Assembly: GCF_000208745.1 (NCBI RefSeq)
Contig: NC_030858.1
Location: forward strand, 11,799,605-11,863,604
Reading direction: 5' to 3'
Length of the DNA: 64,000 nucleotides
Source: Theobroma cacao
Taxonomy: Eukaryota > Streptophyta > Magnoliopsida > Malvales > Malvaceae
The position numbers and the translations under genes are program-made. Numbering within the stretch: position 1 is the first letter of the stretch; every line of letters starts with the position of its first letter. The notes beneath the pieces are model-generated. The model did not search any database. It was not told the origin of the DNA and saw only the letters and a program-made list of their open reading frames with translations. Below are positions 36,001 to 47,518 of this stretch, one piece after another.

Positions 36001-36553
36001 AAAATTTTTTAATTATGAAAATACTAAATTTTTTGTTGCATTAAGTGTAAGTTAATGTATACATGCTTCACAGGACACCATCCATATGCTACACACTTCA
36101 TTTCCAACTGAAGATGCCTGGTCAACTATGGAAATTTTAGATGAGTTGCGGGTGTAAATGGAGGGTGAGAAGCCGACATATGGTAAAAAATGGGAAGATG
36201 TTGATTTCATCCTCGTGCCTTGCAATGTGGGTGGGCATTGGGTGGTAGCAAAGATCGACTTGGTGAGGTGGACGATCAAGGTGGTGGACTCCGCAAGAAC
36301 TTCGGATGCTAAGGATAACAGAGTGCGAGCAGCTCAGATGACACCCCTTATGACAATTATGCCAATCATCTACCACCAAGCCGGTTATTTCAACAAAACA
36401 CACCGGAAGACGGGAGATTTGACGCCAATACGATTGAAAATTCATTTGCCAAAAGCTAAAATGCATTGGCAAAATGATAGTGTCAGCTACGGTATATTCA
36501 TGATAGGGTACATTGACGATATTTTGCAATCGAAATCGATCAGAGTGAAGTAG
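33059..36553 (+). pseudogene. DUF1985 plus Ulp1-like C48 protease gene of the MULE, degenerate
   Basis: An acceptor-like TTTTACAG precedes ATG at 33059, chosen as start because upstream codons lie in the repeat. The first part has ELWFAIGKSKARISKQEF and CLITGLKFGRIPN, typical of DUF1985. Exon-like blocks with GT-AG borders follow: 33895-34043, 34125-34430, the tandem units 34486-34877, 34938-35117, and from 35249 an acidic linker. The last block (36074-36553) is a C48 (Ulp1/SENP-type) peptidase: CNVGGHWVVAKIDL with the catalytic His, VVDSART with the Asp, and DSVSYGIFMIGYIDD, where the nucleophile Cys is Tyr (36488-36490). Family members remove SUMO-type modifiers; this copy could not do so. 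Stops near 33470, 33671, 34206 and 36156 also break it. Confidence 0.82.
34431..34937 (+). repeat. Tandem exon-intron units within the Ulp1-like gene
   Basis: Four intron copies (34431-34485, 34576-34630, 34721-34781, 34878-34937; 55-61 bases) alternate with three exon copies (34486-34575, 34631-34720, 34782-34877; 90, 90 and 96 bases). Introns share GTTTGTGTTCAACAATTCCA and end TTGCAG; the third has lost its GT. Exons share a CGACGACAGCTCCTCAACC-like core. Exon lengths are multiples of three. Confidence 0.85.
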
Positions 36554-36739
36554 AATATGATTGTAAATATGCATTGCCAAAACGCTCTAGAAATTTTTTT
36601 CAATAGTTGTGAAAGTGAACCTTGAACATATCAGCCCTTGTTTGTACATTTTTTGTATATATAATTAATTTTATTAATTTTAATATTCGTACATTTTATA
36701 CATTACTTTTTCTTTCTCAATTCAAACACAGTGCCTTTA

Positions 36740-37310
36740 AATTAATATTGCAACCACGTGACGTGTCAAACAATTGAGGCATGGTGTGTCACCCTTGAAA
36801 ACTGGAACCAGTCAGCATGTCACTCCAAGTATCTGGTTCCACTCAATGTGTCACCATAATTGAGGTGTGCCGTGTCACCCCATAATACAGCAAGAAGTCA
36901 GTGTGTCACCATAGAAATCTGCATGCACTCAGCGTGTCATGCCAACTATCTACTTCCACTCAGCGTGTCACCACAAGATGGGGCATGCCGTGTCACCCCA
37001 TAATATTACAAGTGGTTAGCGTGTCACCACAGAAATCTGCATGTACTCAGCATGTCACACCAACTATCTGCTTCTACTCAGTGTGTCACTATAAGATAGG
37101 GCGTGCCGTGTCACCCCACAATACTGCAAGAAGTCAACGTGTCACCACAGAAATCTGCATGCACTCACCGTGTCACGCCAACTATTTGCTTCCACTCAGC
37201 GTGTCAGCATAAGATGGGATGTGCCGTGTCACCCCACAATACTGCAAGAAGTTAGCATGTCACCACAGAAATCTACATGCACTCAGCGTGTCAGCTTAAC
37301 ATAAAAATTT
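36740..37310. repeat. 118-bp minisatellite between the two MULE genes
   Basis: Regular copies begin near 36897, 37015, 37133 and 37252, each with CACCACAGAAATCTGCATGC, then CAACTATCTGCTTCCACTC and GGGCGTGCCGTGTCACCCC-like parts. Each unit contains three GTGTCAC-like motifs. A more diverged start extends back to about 36740. Confidence 0.88.
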
Positions 37311-38186
37311 TCGTCCTTATATTTCAATTTTATTTTTAAAATGTTTTAATTTAATAAAAATTAATTATGATGATTCATAGATGAAATTTGATTGAATGAT
37401 CCATAAATTTTTTAAATTTGTTTAGTCAAGTCATGTGTTTTAATATTAAATTTCATATCATATGTTTTTAATTAGTCCAAAATTTTCTCTTTCTAGACTT
37501 GCATCCTTTGAAGAAAACTCCTTAGTACAATATTATTATTATTATTTTGTTAAGTGATTGGCTTAAAGTTTTATATAGAGGTATTAATAAGATAAAATAA
37601 ATGTTGCAATTAAAAAATTACAAACACAAATTGAATATGAGGATTTAGAAAGCTACTAAAGTTAGATGAATTAATTTTATATCTTTTAAAAGATTTGATT
37701 GTAAGAACATAAAAAGTTAAATCAAATGAAATAGAAAGAAATTAAATTAAATCATTAATTGTTTAATACAAGTCATAATAAAATGTGAGAAAGGGGGTAA
37801 CAGTATAGAGACTTCGCAAGTCTATTCAATGTTCAAAACTACAAACAAAATGAAATGAATAATCAAATAATATATTTACAAAATTAATAAAAAAAATAAA
37901 GACTCATCTACAAGAGGAAACTAACAAACACAAAATCCAAATATGAATGAATGTAAGATACTGCAAGAGCATATTATGACAAAGGTATTGCACATGGGTT
38001 ACGCATTTAGTTAGGTCGACAAGCTGTCTTAATCCACAAGACACCCTACGTTTTCAGACATTATCCTTCGTATTAGATAGTTGTTGCGTGTGTGATTGGT
38101 TTGTCTGTAACTTGAACATGCTTTCTATTGGCGCACTCGTGGAAGGGCCGATTGACTTGGAGATGGTGTCGGATTTGTGGATGAAA
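37311..38186. other. AT-rich spacer between minisatellite and transposase
   Basis: No gene recognised. It separates the 3' ends of the two convergent MULE genes. Confidence 0.5.
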
Positions 38187-38238
38187 CTATAAATAGGGAT
38201 GGGCAATTCTGTCTGTTATGCTCGTACCTTTTGCATTG

Positions 38239-40583
38239 CTAACATCTCCGTGCTCGACTGCCTTCACCGGTCGATGGAATCCTTCTCCTTCTAGGTCTTC
38301 CCGCTTGGCCTCTCCAAGGTGGTGGCAAGACGACAATTTGTTTCACATAAGGGGGGATGTCCCACTCACTAGGATGCCCTATCGGGTGAATGGACCTTGC
38401 ATAACCCTCCACCAAAACGGTTGTCTTATAGTAGTCAGCGCAGAATTCAATGGCTTTACGTTTGCATTTATTGAAAAATACAATGAACTTAATGTTCAAT
38501 AACAATGTATATACTATGTCAATTAGGGTTCAAATAAGAAATAAAGATATTCTGACCTTATTGCTACAATGGCATGGTTGCATGGTAGTAAATTTATTTG
38601 GAGCTTACAACATGAACATGTCTTCGTGGACAAGTTTACAAATCCGTCCATCTTCCCGTTTTTAACTTTGAACTCCACTCGATTGATAGGTTTAACCACA
38701 AAGAGATGTGTATCATTTAATCGTTTGCTCAACTGTCGGGCAACCCAAGGGTTGAGGGGCGTGGTCACCTTGACGGCTTCCTGGTACCGGTCATGGTACC
38801 AACGCTGGAACATGTCTTTGATGAACTTAATCAAAATAGTGATTGGCATTTGTCTTGCATGCTTCAAGCATGAGTTAACACATTTTGCAATGTTGGATGT
38901 CATCATTTGGTATCGCCTTGCCGGTGAACAGGCACGTGCCCATCTCTCAGGGCCTATTCTCATAAGGTCAGCGTCGGCTTCCATGTGAATTTGCTTGAGC
39001 TAGTTCATATGTCTAATCGAAAACCTTATAGCAATCTCGAGCAAGGGTGAAAATCATAGAAACGTCGTCGCGCTTGAACTTGTTTTTAAATTTTTTCTTC
39101 AAGTGGTACTCATATAAACCGTGGTGCGCTTCTAGGTATGCATTTTGGATTGTTTTCTTAATGTTGAGATGCTAATCAGAAATGAACATAGTGTTTTCAG
39201 GACAACTAACCACATCACCCAGCTTGCTAAGAAACCACGTCCACGAGTTTTCGTCCTCAACATGGCCAATGCCAAACACAACTGGATATACACACTCGTT
39301 CACATCTTTGCATACAACGACAAACAGAACACCCTTGAACCTACCTTTCAGATGTGTCGCACCAATTACAACCGTAAGACGCATTACATCCCTAAACCCC
39401 CGAATACAAGCCCCATATGCTTAAAAATAATATTTGAATCTTTCTGCCTCATCAGTAGCCACTGTATTGACTGTACCGGGATTTTTTTGTTCCAACATAT
39501 AAAAATATGAGGGTAATAGTTGAAATGACTCCTCTGAGGGACTGAAAACAAGCCTCTCTGCATACTCTTTCGCTTTTTAGGCATTACCATATAAGCATTC
39601 CAATCCCCACTGAACCCTCATCTGACCAATTATGTCCTTAGGTCTCAATGCTACTCCATTAGCCTGAAGCTTGTGTGACATAAGTTCACCAATTATCTTC
39701 ACACTCGTAGTTGCAAATCGACCTTGTGTGACATAAGCTCGTGTGTACTTTATGGAACGTCCGAACTTGCCAATATTCTCCTCATTCAGGGAACTTCGTT
39801 GCACACACACTGAACTTGCATGCCTTGTCCTTGCAACCAACCTCATAACGAGCTTTACATGACCTTTTTACTCTTATCCCAAACTGCTCTTTTAGAGCCA
39901 ACATGTTTAAAGCACGTTTCAACTTGACCTTCGAGGAAAATATTCTTCCTTTGTATAAGCGATTATCGGTACATGTCGACTCCTCAATTGTAATTGTTTG
40001 GAAGGAGAACCTTTCTGCACTTGGAATACCCACGTACGAGATATCCTTACATTTCTCCTTTCCTGATAATTGTTATGGAACAATGTACCAAGGGAACAAA
40101 TCCCGTTCTCATCAGCGATGGGGTTATTGTATATGTGGTCATCACACTGAACATCTCCTATATCAACACCTCCAGCAGGTTCCGTTTCACGTTCAACATT
40201 ATTACAAATTGGAATGTCACTATCATAAAGTCAGTCCTCGTTTGAACTCTCATCATGCCATTCATTAGGCCTATCATCCGAATTGTCATCAAATCTATCT
40301 TCATTGGTAGGGAACAAATCCTCATTTCCCTCATCAGATGCAGTATTATCCTCGAGCGTCGCAATGTCACCCTCCAACGTAGTAGTGTTGTCCTCAAGTG
40401 TCTCATTCTCATTTGAAAATGCCATTACACCCTGTACAGTTTCACCCGATTGTTGCATTTGTTGGACACATATAACTAATTGGTTCGATGCACATCTTGA
40501 TCAGAATTGTGCAGCCAACTGTTCTGTGAATGTCGTGTGTCTATCGAGCTGCACAAACTCTTGTGAATTTCGTCAATTGCCAT
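38239..40583 (-). pseudogene. MULE transposase, main part (catalytic and SWIM domains)
   Basis: On the minus strand, an acidic stretch (40458-40231) precedes SKVKLKRALNMLALKEQFGI and a Cys-rich KARYEVGCKDKACKFSV (the zinc-binding N-domain, about 39950-39800). Near 39380 the catalytic core reads VVIGATHLKGRFKGVL, where the first catalytic Asp is Gly, then VCKDVNECVYPVVFGIG, DENSWTWFLSKL, and MFISD with the second Asp before a stop. At 38984-38523 follow IGPERWARACSPARRY, and a SWIM finger CSCCKLQINLLPCNH. Near the end a C-terminal zinc-knuckle has lost its second residue to TAG (38239-38241). The mudrA-type transposase cuts and pastes the element; this copy is dead. It starts further up at 44142. 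Confidence 0.88.
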
Positions 40584-43500
40584 TGTCACGACCCGGAACC
40601 TCCCTCAGGCCAATGACAATCGCTGCGACGTCCCGATTGACACTCATTATCCGGAATGCCAACCGGAACCCCGCAAGGCTTACATATCAGTTTTTTTTTT
40701 TCTTTTCCTGTGAGCAATCATTGTTAAATATCGAGTTTTTAGAGAATATACACTATTTTAGATCAAAAACAATCAAAATAAAATTTTCGCCACACAGGGG
40801 TATTTTGGTCATTTTTTTCTCAAAAATTTCGAAACTGGCTAAAACGTAATATACAAGTACAAAATACATAATTCATATTCAAAATGAGTTTAAAAGTCTA
40901 AAATCTTCATTTTAAACGAAATTACAGTTATTTGAATATAATAACAAAATAAAAGAAATATTAAGGGAAATATTCTATTTTCTTATAAAACAATATTTAT
41001 AGAGTTATACGTAAATAATTTTTATAGCGTAAAAGCTAAATAAATTTATACATACAGAAATACAGTAAGCCAAAATATTTAATTTAATTTATAATAACAA
41101 GAGGGCCCCCGAATAAACAAAAGTAAAGAGGACTGTGAACCTACGGTTTGGAAAATGCAGATCCAATGGTAGTCCTCGATGAGATCAGCTATATATAGTC
41201 TATACTGAACCTGAAATGGGTGGAAAGGAGTTGGGTGAGATTTTGCAATCCCAATGAGTAAACAGACATTATCATAAATATCTAAAAGCGAGTAAAATGG
41301 AGGCAAGTTTAAACAACAAATTTCAACCCATTTCATAATGTTTTCAACTTATTTCTTAAACCATAAAATATTTGTAATTTACCAAACAATTGTTAAGGCT
41401 TATGTCTTTTATTAAAACAATGCTCAAGCCAAAACTAATCCTCGGGGATACCTTGACCGAGGCATCTAACCGAGTCCGCCACCGGTGTTAAAATATTCAC
41501 ACGTGAAACACATTTTTATTTTTAAAAACCAGCCGTTCCTTGGCGTTGGCCGAGTTACACATTTACGTGGGGGTTCGACGTGAAGTGAGCTCTAATACTA
41601 CCCCAAGAGTTACCCTCATCGCCTCTACAACCGAAGTAACTATATAACTGGGTTTACCGTGCCCCTCTAATAGGCAGTCCACGGAAACCCGTCACTGCAG
41701 TGACTAACCCACCAATTTTAATAAAATTTCGACAGTATAACGTGGCTTTTATTTATTTATCCAGCCTGCATAGTAAAAACAACTTACATAAATTTCCCAA
41801 TGCACTCACAAAATATAGCCACATATACTCATTTCTCATAAGCCATTCCTAGGAAAATATATATTTTTCAAGTCAATTTGCAGCCTCCAATTACTCAATT
41901 TCATAATCAATACAATATATTTTTATTTGTCACATTTATTCCTAAAACATCAAAAATCCCGTTTTAATCTCGTTTTCATTTCATAAAATACATAAAGGGC
42001 ATTTAAAAATAAACTCTAGATAATTTACAATAATAATAAGTTTACTCACCGTTTGTACAAACTAAAAGCTTTCTAAGCGCCCCGATCACTACTCGTCGGG
42101 TACGACTTCTTTGCCTTTTCCGGAAGGCTCTCCTCCTAGACACATTACAAAAATTTACACAATTCATCACATTGATGCTAAATCACTATATAATTAACTT
42201 AAATCCTATACTAATGCATGGTATGAAATGCAATAGCCTAAAACGGCTTAAACGCGGTATTAACCTATTTTTGGCACTTTGCCCGATAAATTGCTAACGC
42301 GCTCCATTTTAGCTCTAAATCATCCCATTCTCTCTCCAACATTTCTAACCATTAAATATCAGCCAATAACCTTCTAAAAACAACAAAATCAGCTCACTCC
42401 CTTCCTTGGAAAATTCGGCCAAAAATGGGACATTAACTCGGTTAATTTTCTACTTTGTTTTTCTATCACGTTTAATCGTTTTTCATCATTTTCTCTTCAT
42501 TTTCCTTAGAATAAAATCAATTCATCATCATTGTACAGCATTGAGCATCCAGCCAAGAGTGGGTATTGTGAAAATTTAATGATTTCTTGCCCAATTTAAT
42601 TTCTAAACACATTTAACTAACTAAAACTATCAATTTAACTAAAAATCAAAACCTAAAAATTTCAATTTCTCTCCCCTAGAATTTCGTCCAGCCCTTGATA
42701 TCACTTTTTGATCTCTCTCCTCAAGCATGCTAAATGGAAATAAAGGCATAGGAAAGGTAGAAATCAAGCTAAAATCGAAAAATCTTACCGTTAGACGCGT
42801 AAACGGTCGAAAACCGCGAATTTCCCTTTGAATTTTCTTGTTTCTCTTTGGTTTTTCTTTTTTTCTTCCTTTCCTCTCTATTTCCTCTCTTGTTCTTCCT
42901 TATGGCCGGCCAGCACTCAAAATTTGGGTTTAAATGGGCTGACTTTTCATTAAAATAATATTATTTCATTAAAAAATGCCACATGTCACTTTCCCATTGG
43001 CCCATTTTTAAAATTTCATCCATTTGTTTCCAAATTTTCACCATACACTTGTCTCATATATTCATAGCTTAGATAAAATTCTCAGACTCATCCAAAGTCT
43101 CGGTGGAGTAATTTTTGAAATTTACACTTTTGCCCCCGTAAAAGTCAAAAATTACATTTTTGCCCCAAAAATTGAAAAATTGCCCATAGACATATTTTTC
43201 ATCCCTTATACTCATACCATTCTCCAATTTGTCAAATTTGATCTAAATTCTCTCAAAATCTCAAATTTTGTCCGTGGGTGGCAAAATTACGATTTTGCCC
43301 CTACACTCCAAAAATCACCAGAATTAAACTTTTTCACTTCCTATCATTAAATTATACTCCAAATAGTTAATCTTGGTCAAAAATTTCACTCCATGATCAA
43401 ATTATTATCTTAGGTGGCAAAATGACGATTTTGCCCTTGAATATCAAAATTTCTAATTTTACCCCAAATGAACCCTCGAACTCCGAACAATCATTTTTAG

Positions 43501-43692
43501 TCATTCCTGGACTATAAAGTATTAAATTTCATCCTACAATTCCTATTTGAACTAGTTCGAGGTTAAATCAATTTAAGTGTACCGTTAGGTACAATATCGG
43601 GTTTCGTCTATTCTTAGGTGCTTTTCTAGCGTAATAACATGCTACTCAATGCATGTATGTCATGACATGTATTTATAGGGTCGGATTTTACA
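40584..43692 (-). mobile_element. Nested solo LTR, 3.1 kb, inside the MULE transposase
   Basis: Begins TGTCACGACCCGG and ends TTTTACA on the plus strand; GCCAT stands on both sides (40579-40583 and 43693-43697), a target duplication. It lies in the minus orientation: read that way it starts TGTAAAATCC and ends CCGGGTCGTGACA, like the LTR tail at 1-617. No domains inside, so a solo LTR. In the minus sense a leader with purine-rich sequence near 42900-42840 ends at a donor-like ACG|GTAAGA (42788), as in the other solo LTR at 11138-13896. Confidence 0.9.
43280..43435. repeat. Inverted-repeat motifs GGCAAAAT-N4-ATTTTGCC
   Basis: Two perfect copies at 43280-43299 and 43416-43435 with loops TACG and GACG, plus partial copies near 43125-43170 and 43440-43460. 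Related half-sites occur in the solo LTR at 11442-11459 and 11588-11600. They lie in what would be U3, upstream of the inferred promoter. Confidence 0.8.
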
Positions 43693-44142
43693 GCCATTGT
43701 TATGGGTTACGAACCAAATGCTGTGGTATATGTGAAACATTGTATATTTCATTTTGATTGAGTTGATTACCATGTTGTTCAGCTTCTTCATGTGACAAAA
43801 TATTTGTTTGGCATCCCTTAATGCTGACATACACAACCGAAACATTCCTCTGTTCTAGCAGAATTAATGCAACATCTTCATTGTCCTTGATAATTGGCTA
43901 TGATAGCTCTCCGGGTATACTAATTAATGCATGTAACTCAATCTTGCGTCAATTTCTGAGTTTACCCAAACACCATCTTCAAACAGTTTCATCAATCTCA
44001 CAAACGATAAATCACTCATAACCCCCCGCATTCGTGACTCACCACTCTTGTAAATACCATCCACCCACTGACCACCATGTCTTATCACAAGTCGCACAAT
44101 TGAAACCCCATTGAAATTTTGAAAACAATAATAATTTGTCAA
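43693..44142 (-). pseudogene. MULE transposase, N-terminal part
   Basis: Starts at the ATG at 44142 and reads VSIVRLVIRHGGQWV and LSFVRLMKLFEDGVW, the usual N-terminal domain of plant mudrA-type proteins. After a stop at 43924 a recognisable continuation runs through DNEDVALILLEQRNV to the solo LTR at 43692. The remainder lies at 38239-40583. Confidence 0.78.
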
Positions 44143-44159
44143 TCATTTAAGACATTACA

Positions 44160-44470
44160 TGGCATGCCATGTTCTAGAATTTGTCAGTCATGTTGTAACA
44201 CGCCATGCATATAACGTAAAATGTTGTAACACGCCATGCATATAACGTTAAATGTTGTAACACATCATGCAGATAACGTTAAATGTTGTAACATGCCATG
44301 CATATAATGTAAAATATTGCAACACGCCAATGATTATAATTACTGTGTCCTTACACGAATTGGCCTAAAATACCCATGACATGTGACACGTAAATCAGTG
44401 TAATTATTGACTCGTTACACAAACTGGTCTAAAATAAACAATGTCGTGACACGCTAAAATAACGCTAACA
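44160..44470. repeat. Right copy of the internal inverted repeat of the MULE
   Basis: Reverse complement of 32760-33020. The unit GTTGTAACACGCCATGCATA recurs four times at about 35-bp spacing, followed by CCTAAAATACCCATGACATG and TAAAATAAACAATGTCGTG-like parts that match the left copy in inverted order. Confidence 0.8.
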
Positions 44471-44659
44471 CATGTTATAAATGCATGGCGTGTAACAAAC
44501 TCTGGGCAATGTTTCTAATCCATGTTCTAATTTACACCAAATATTTTAGAAATTTAAGTGTTCTAGCAATAAACCCAATAACATACCTTAATGTCATCTC
44601 TGCTATAGGGTCTGTTAATCTACGATAATATGGCCAGATGCCGAGAGATAGACCATAGC

Positions 44660-44795
44660 CCGATGACGATGGTGCTCAACAGAGAGTTGATAGAGCTCAT
44701 ACAGTTCAGAGAGATGAGAGAGTTGATGACGATGGTGCTCAACAGAGAGTTGATAGAGTTGAGACAGTTCAGAGAGTTGAGAGAGAAAGATGAGC
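44660..44795. repeat. 66-bp tandem duplication near the right MULE end
   Basis: Two copies, each with GATGACGATGGTGCTCAACA and GAGAGTTGATAGAG, adjacent. No equivalent seen on the left side. Confidence 0.8.
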
Positions 44796-45001
44796 GAGCT
44801 CAAACAACTGAGCATTTATTTATTTCTATTTTCTCTCTAGCGGGAGGAAGATATCGAGATCCTAATTTGAAACGATATTTTTTAAGACATTTTAATCTAC
44901 TCATGTTTTTTTTTATTAGAAATAGATAACTTTATATGGATGATTATTTGTAAAATCACCTTATCAAAAAAAATTTTTTTTATAATTTTCTCAATAAAAT
45001 A

Positions 45002-47429
45002 TTAACAAAGCTTGCGAGTAGAAAAGTACTATTTGGCTGTGTTAATTGTTAAAGTTGTTAGAGATTCATAATAATTTTTTAATAGTACAAATAGGGTGGT
45101 CCACATATTTGTTTTTGGTAATGATTATCCACCAAACATTTAACAAGAGACACCCATGGGGCACGCTAATACAACGACTAGGGGGCAGCCGAAAGAAGCA
45201 CCAGCCAAGTTTCCCTCTGGACACCTTTTTGGCATGAAAATTAATGATTGGATGCAATTTGTTTAACTAATCCCTCTTCACAAATCACAATCACATTGCA
45301 GCCAGCTGTTAATTTCACATCTTATCTCTCTTTTCCACCCACTCCAATTTGAATGCCAATGAACCTTCCAACTCTGCCTCTTTGTTGGTAATCCATCAAA
45401 TCCACAGGATACAGAACTCCCTCTGCCAACCGACTACAACATTTCCCTGGAAAAAGCCATGGCTGACAAGTGACAACGACTCCTTGTTGTTTTACTGTGT
45501 ATGCATAATTTTATTGCTTACTTTATTATGTTCCACAGCTGGCGACATAATTTACTGGCGCCCTTATCGCATTGGGTTGAATGAAGAGGATAAGATACTG
45601 AAAGCAGCAGTAGACTTTGGACTGTTATCATTAGTTTCGTAAAGCCTCCAACTTAGCTAGCTTCCAATCCCAAATGCTATATTATGCTCGGTGAGGACTG
45701 ACATGCCACCTAACCGCTTTTCGACCACCGTCGCCAAATCCTATTTACGTTGGAGTGTGGCGTCTGTCATCGTGTTAAGCTCCAAGTTAAGAGTCACTTC
45801 ATCTTAGTGGGGAGTACAAATGTCCACTACTTCCTTTAACCAGATGATGTTACACAACATGTTATCTCACAAAAATTAAAAGAAAAGATATTTCTTTTGA
45901 CAAATTAGTAATGTTTATGTATAGATACTCAAATTTTGTATCTATAGACAAATTGTTTACTTTTTATATTGGTGGTATTGGATTATATATAATCGGATGT
46001 GATCGTTTTTCAACTCATAAATCTCATCCTATTTACTCTAACTGTACGCACGTAACTAATAGTTTAATGCCCATAAGCCATTTTCATTTTTCAAAAGAAA
46101 ATCACATAATTTGAATCTTTGTTTAAATAAATTAATTTAAACATTATCAACGTACAAAATAAGTTAAAAAGTTATGACAAATTTCATACATTTATCATCA
46201 TTTTTTTCTTTCAATTGAATATCTACATTTGACTTATTATAGAGATTAAGAAAAATATTTTATGCTAATTTTTTTTTAAAAAATGTGAAGAAATTACTTA
46301 AATGATCATCAAAGTTTTCATACACCGTTAAAAAGTACAAATCAACTTCAAAAATAGTGTAAGTTCCATGCAGCATTAATTGGATCGAGTCTATGTAGAG
46401 CTTTCATAAGTGTGATTATGTCCACGTCATTTAACAGCAGTCACATGTTTAACGTGGAAGCTTTTGATTTGCATGAGGCCAACCAATGGCGGATATAGTG
46501 TTTGTAGTATTACTCACACACTCACGGGTAAAATCTCAAAAAGTGTTGAAGCTAGCTCGTCCGTGCACCATAAGACAAACTCGATACCTAAATCCTTCTA
46601 ATAATCAAACAATGGTATCCTCCTATTTTTGAACTGAGGAACCATGTTATGCTTTCTTTGGAAAGAAGGGAAATAATCAAACTTTACACCATTTTCGTTA
46701 TATCATCAAATCCACTTAAGAGACAGTATACAATGCAAAGTTTTTGTCTCATTTGACCCATTCACTTTTAATAAATTACTATCTTAATGTTTGTGATGGA
46801 ATGCACATACATGTTGAACATGATGAAGTGTAGGCCAAAGAATTCTGAAATTGCAATCCAGTTGATGACATCTAATAATTTTACAAGAAAACAAGATAGT
46901 TATTTTCATTAATATTTGTTTAATTTGTTTGACGCGATGATATCAGTGGTTGGGCTTTGGTGTAGACGTTGGGCCCCAAAAGTTTCTGACCTGACCCTGT
47001 CAACTAAAATGACAATGACCGACTAACCCCATTGGCCCAGTCGAACTTGTGGTCGTGGGAACACCCCTCCATATTCGGCAAAATAAGCCTCGGATGGTGG
47101 ATGTGCGCCTTTTTGAGTTCCGTGGCTTGTTCTGCTCCCCAACCGCGTATGCTTTCGGGTGCGTTTATCTCTCTGCTTTGACATTCATCACACGCTCACA
47201 GGCGCCACCGAACCCATTAGCATCAGACCATGTAAATGACTTGCGTGGAATGGAGCAGCCATCAGATTTGGACCATTTCTTTCTTCCAATTTTATGCCCT
47301 TGTCCAGCTGTTTACAACTTTGCTTTGCACAGTGCACTCTGTACACCAAGTCCTGAACGGAAGAGCTAGTGGGAAATTTCCAAACAGTCTCTTACCTTTC
47401 TTTTGTCCTTTTCACCACTCTTTCCCCTC
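45002..47429. other. Intergenic region upstream of the XTH gene
   Basis: AT-rich, no transposon domain recognised. Open stretches at 45349-45642 and 47049-47369 have no recognisable features; the second overlaps the promoter. The last kilobase is the likely promoter of the XTH gene. Confidence 0.55.
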
Positions 47430-47436
47430 TATATAA
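47430..47436 (+). promoter_or_regulatory. TATA box of the XTH gene
   Basis: TATATAA at 47430-47436 stands 83 bases before the ATG, which leaves room for a start site near 47460 and a 5' UTR of about 55-60 bases. Confidence 0.7.
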
Positions 47437-47518
47437 CCATCTAACACTTGCCACTTCAACATTCAAATTACTCGGATAAAAGTTCAAAATCAAATTAAAA
47501 AAAAAAAATCCTAGAAAT

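Larger units (their letters stand above)
31526..44992. mobile_element. Mutator-like element, KAONASHI type, carrying a Ulp1-like gene
   Basis: The 9-bp sequence AATAAAATA flanks both ends (31517-31525 and 44993-45001), the duplication size made by Mutator-like transposases. The ends are weak inverted repeats: GGAGAATTTT on the left, GAGAAAATTA on the right in reverse complement, and each has an AAAATGTC(C)TTAA-like motif about 100 bases inside. Stronger inverted similarity lies further in (32760-33020 against 44160-44470). Inside are a DUF1985 plus Ulp1-type protease gene (plus strand) and a MULE transposase (minus strand). Plant MULEs that carry Ulp1-like genes are known as KAONASHI. The solo LTR 40584-43692 is a later insert; without it the element is about 10.35 kb. 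The duplicated flank is AT-rich, so chance cannot be fully excluded. Confidence 0.72.

Noticed and set aside
47049..47369. Open frame of 106 codons just upstream of the XTH gene
   Set aside because: No recognisable features and it ends close to the TATA box; best read as promoter sequence.
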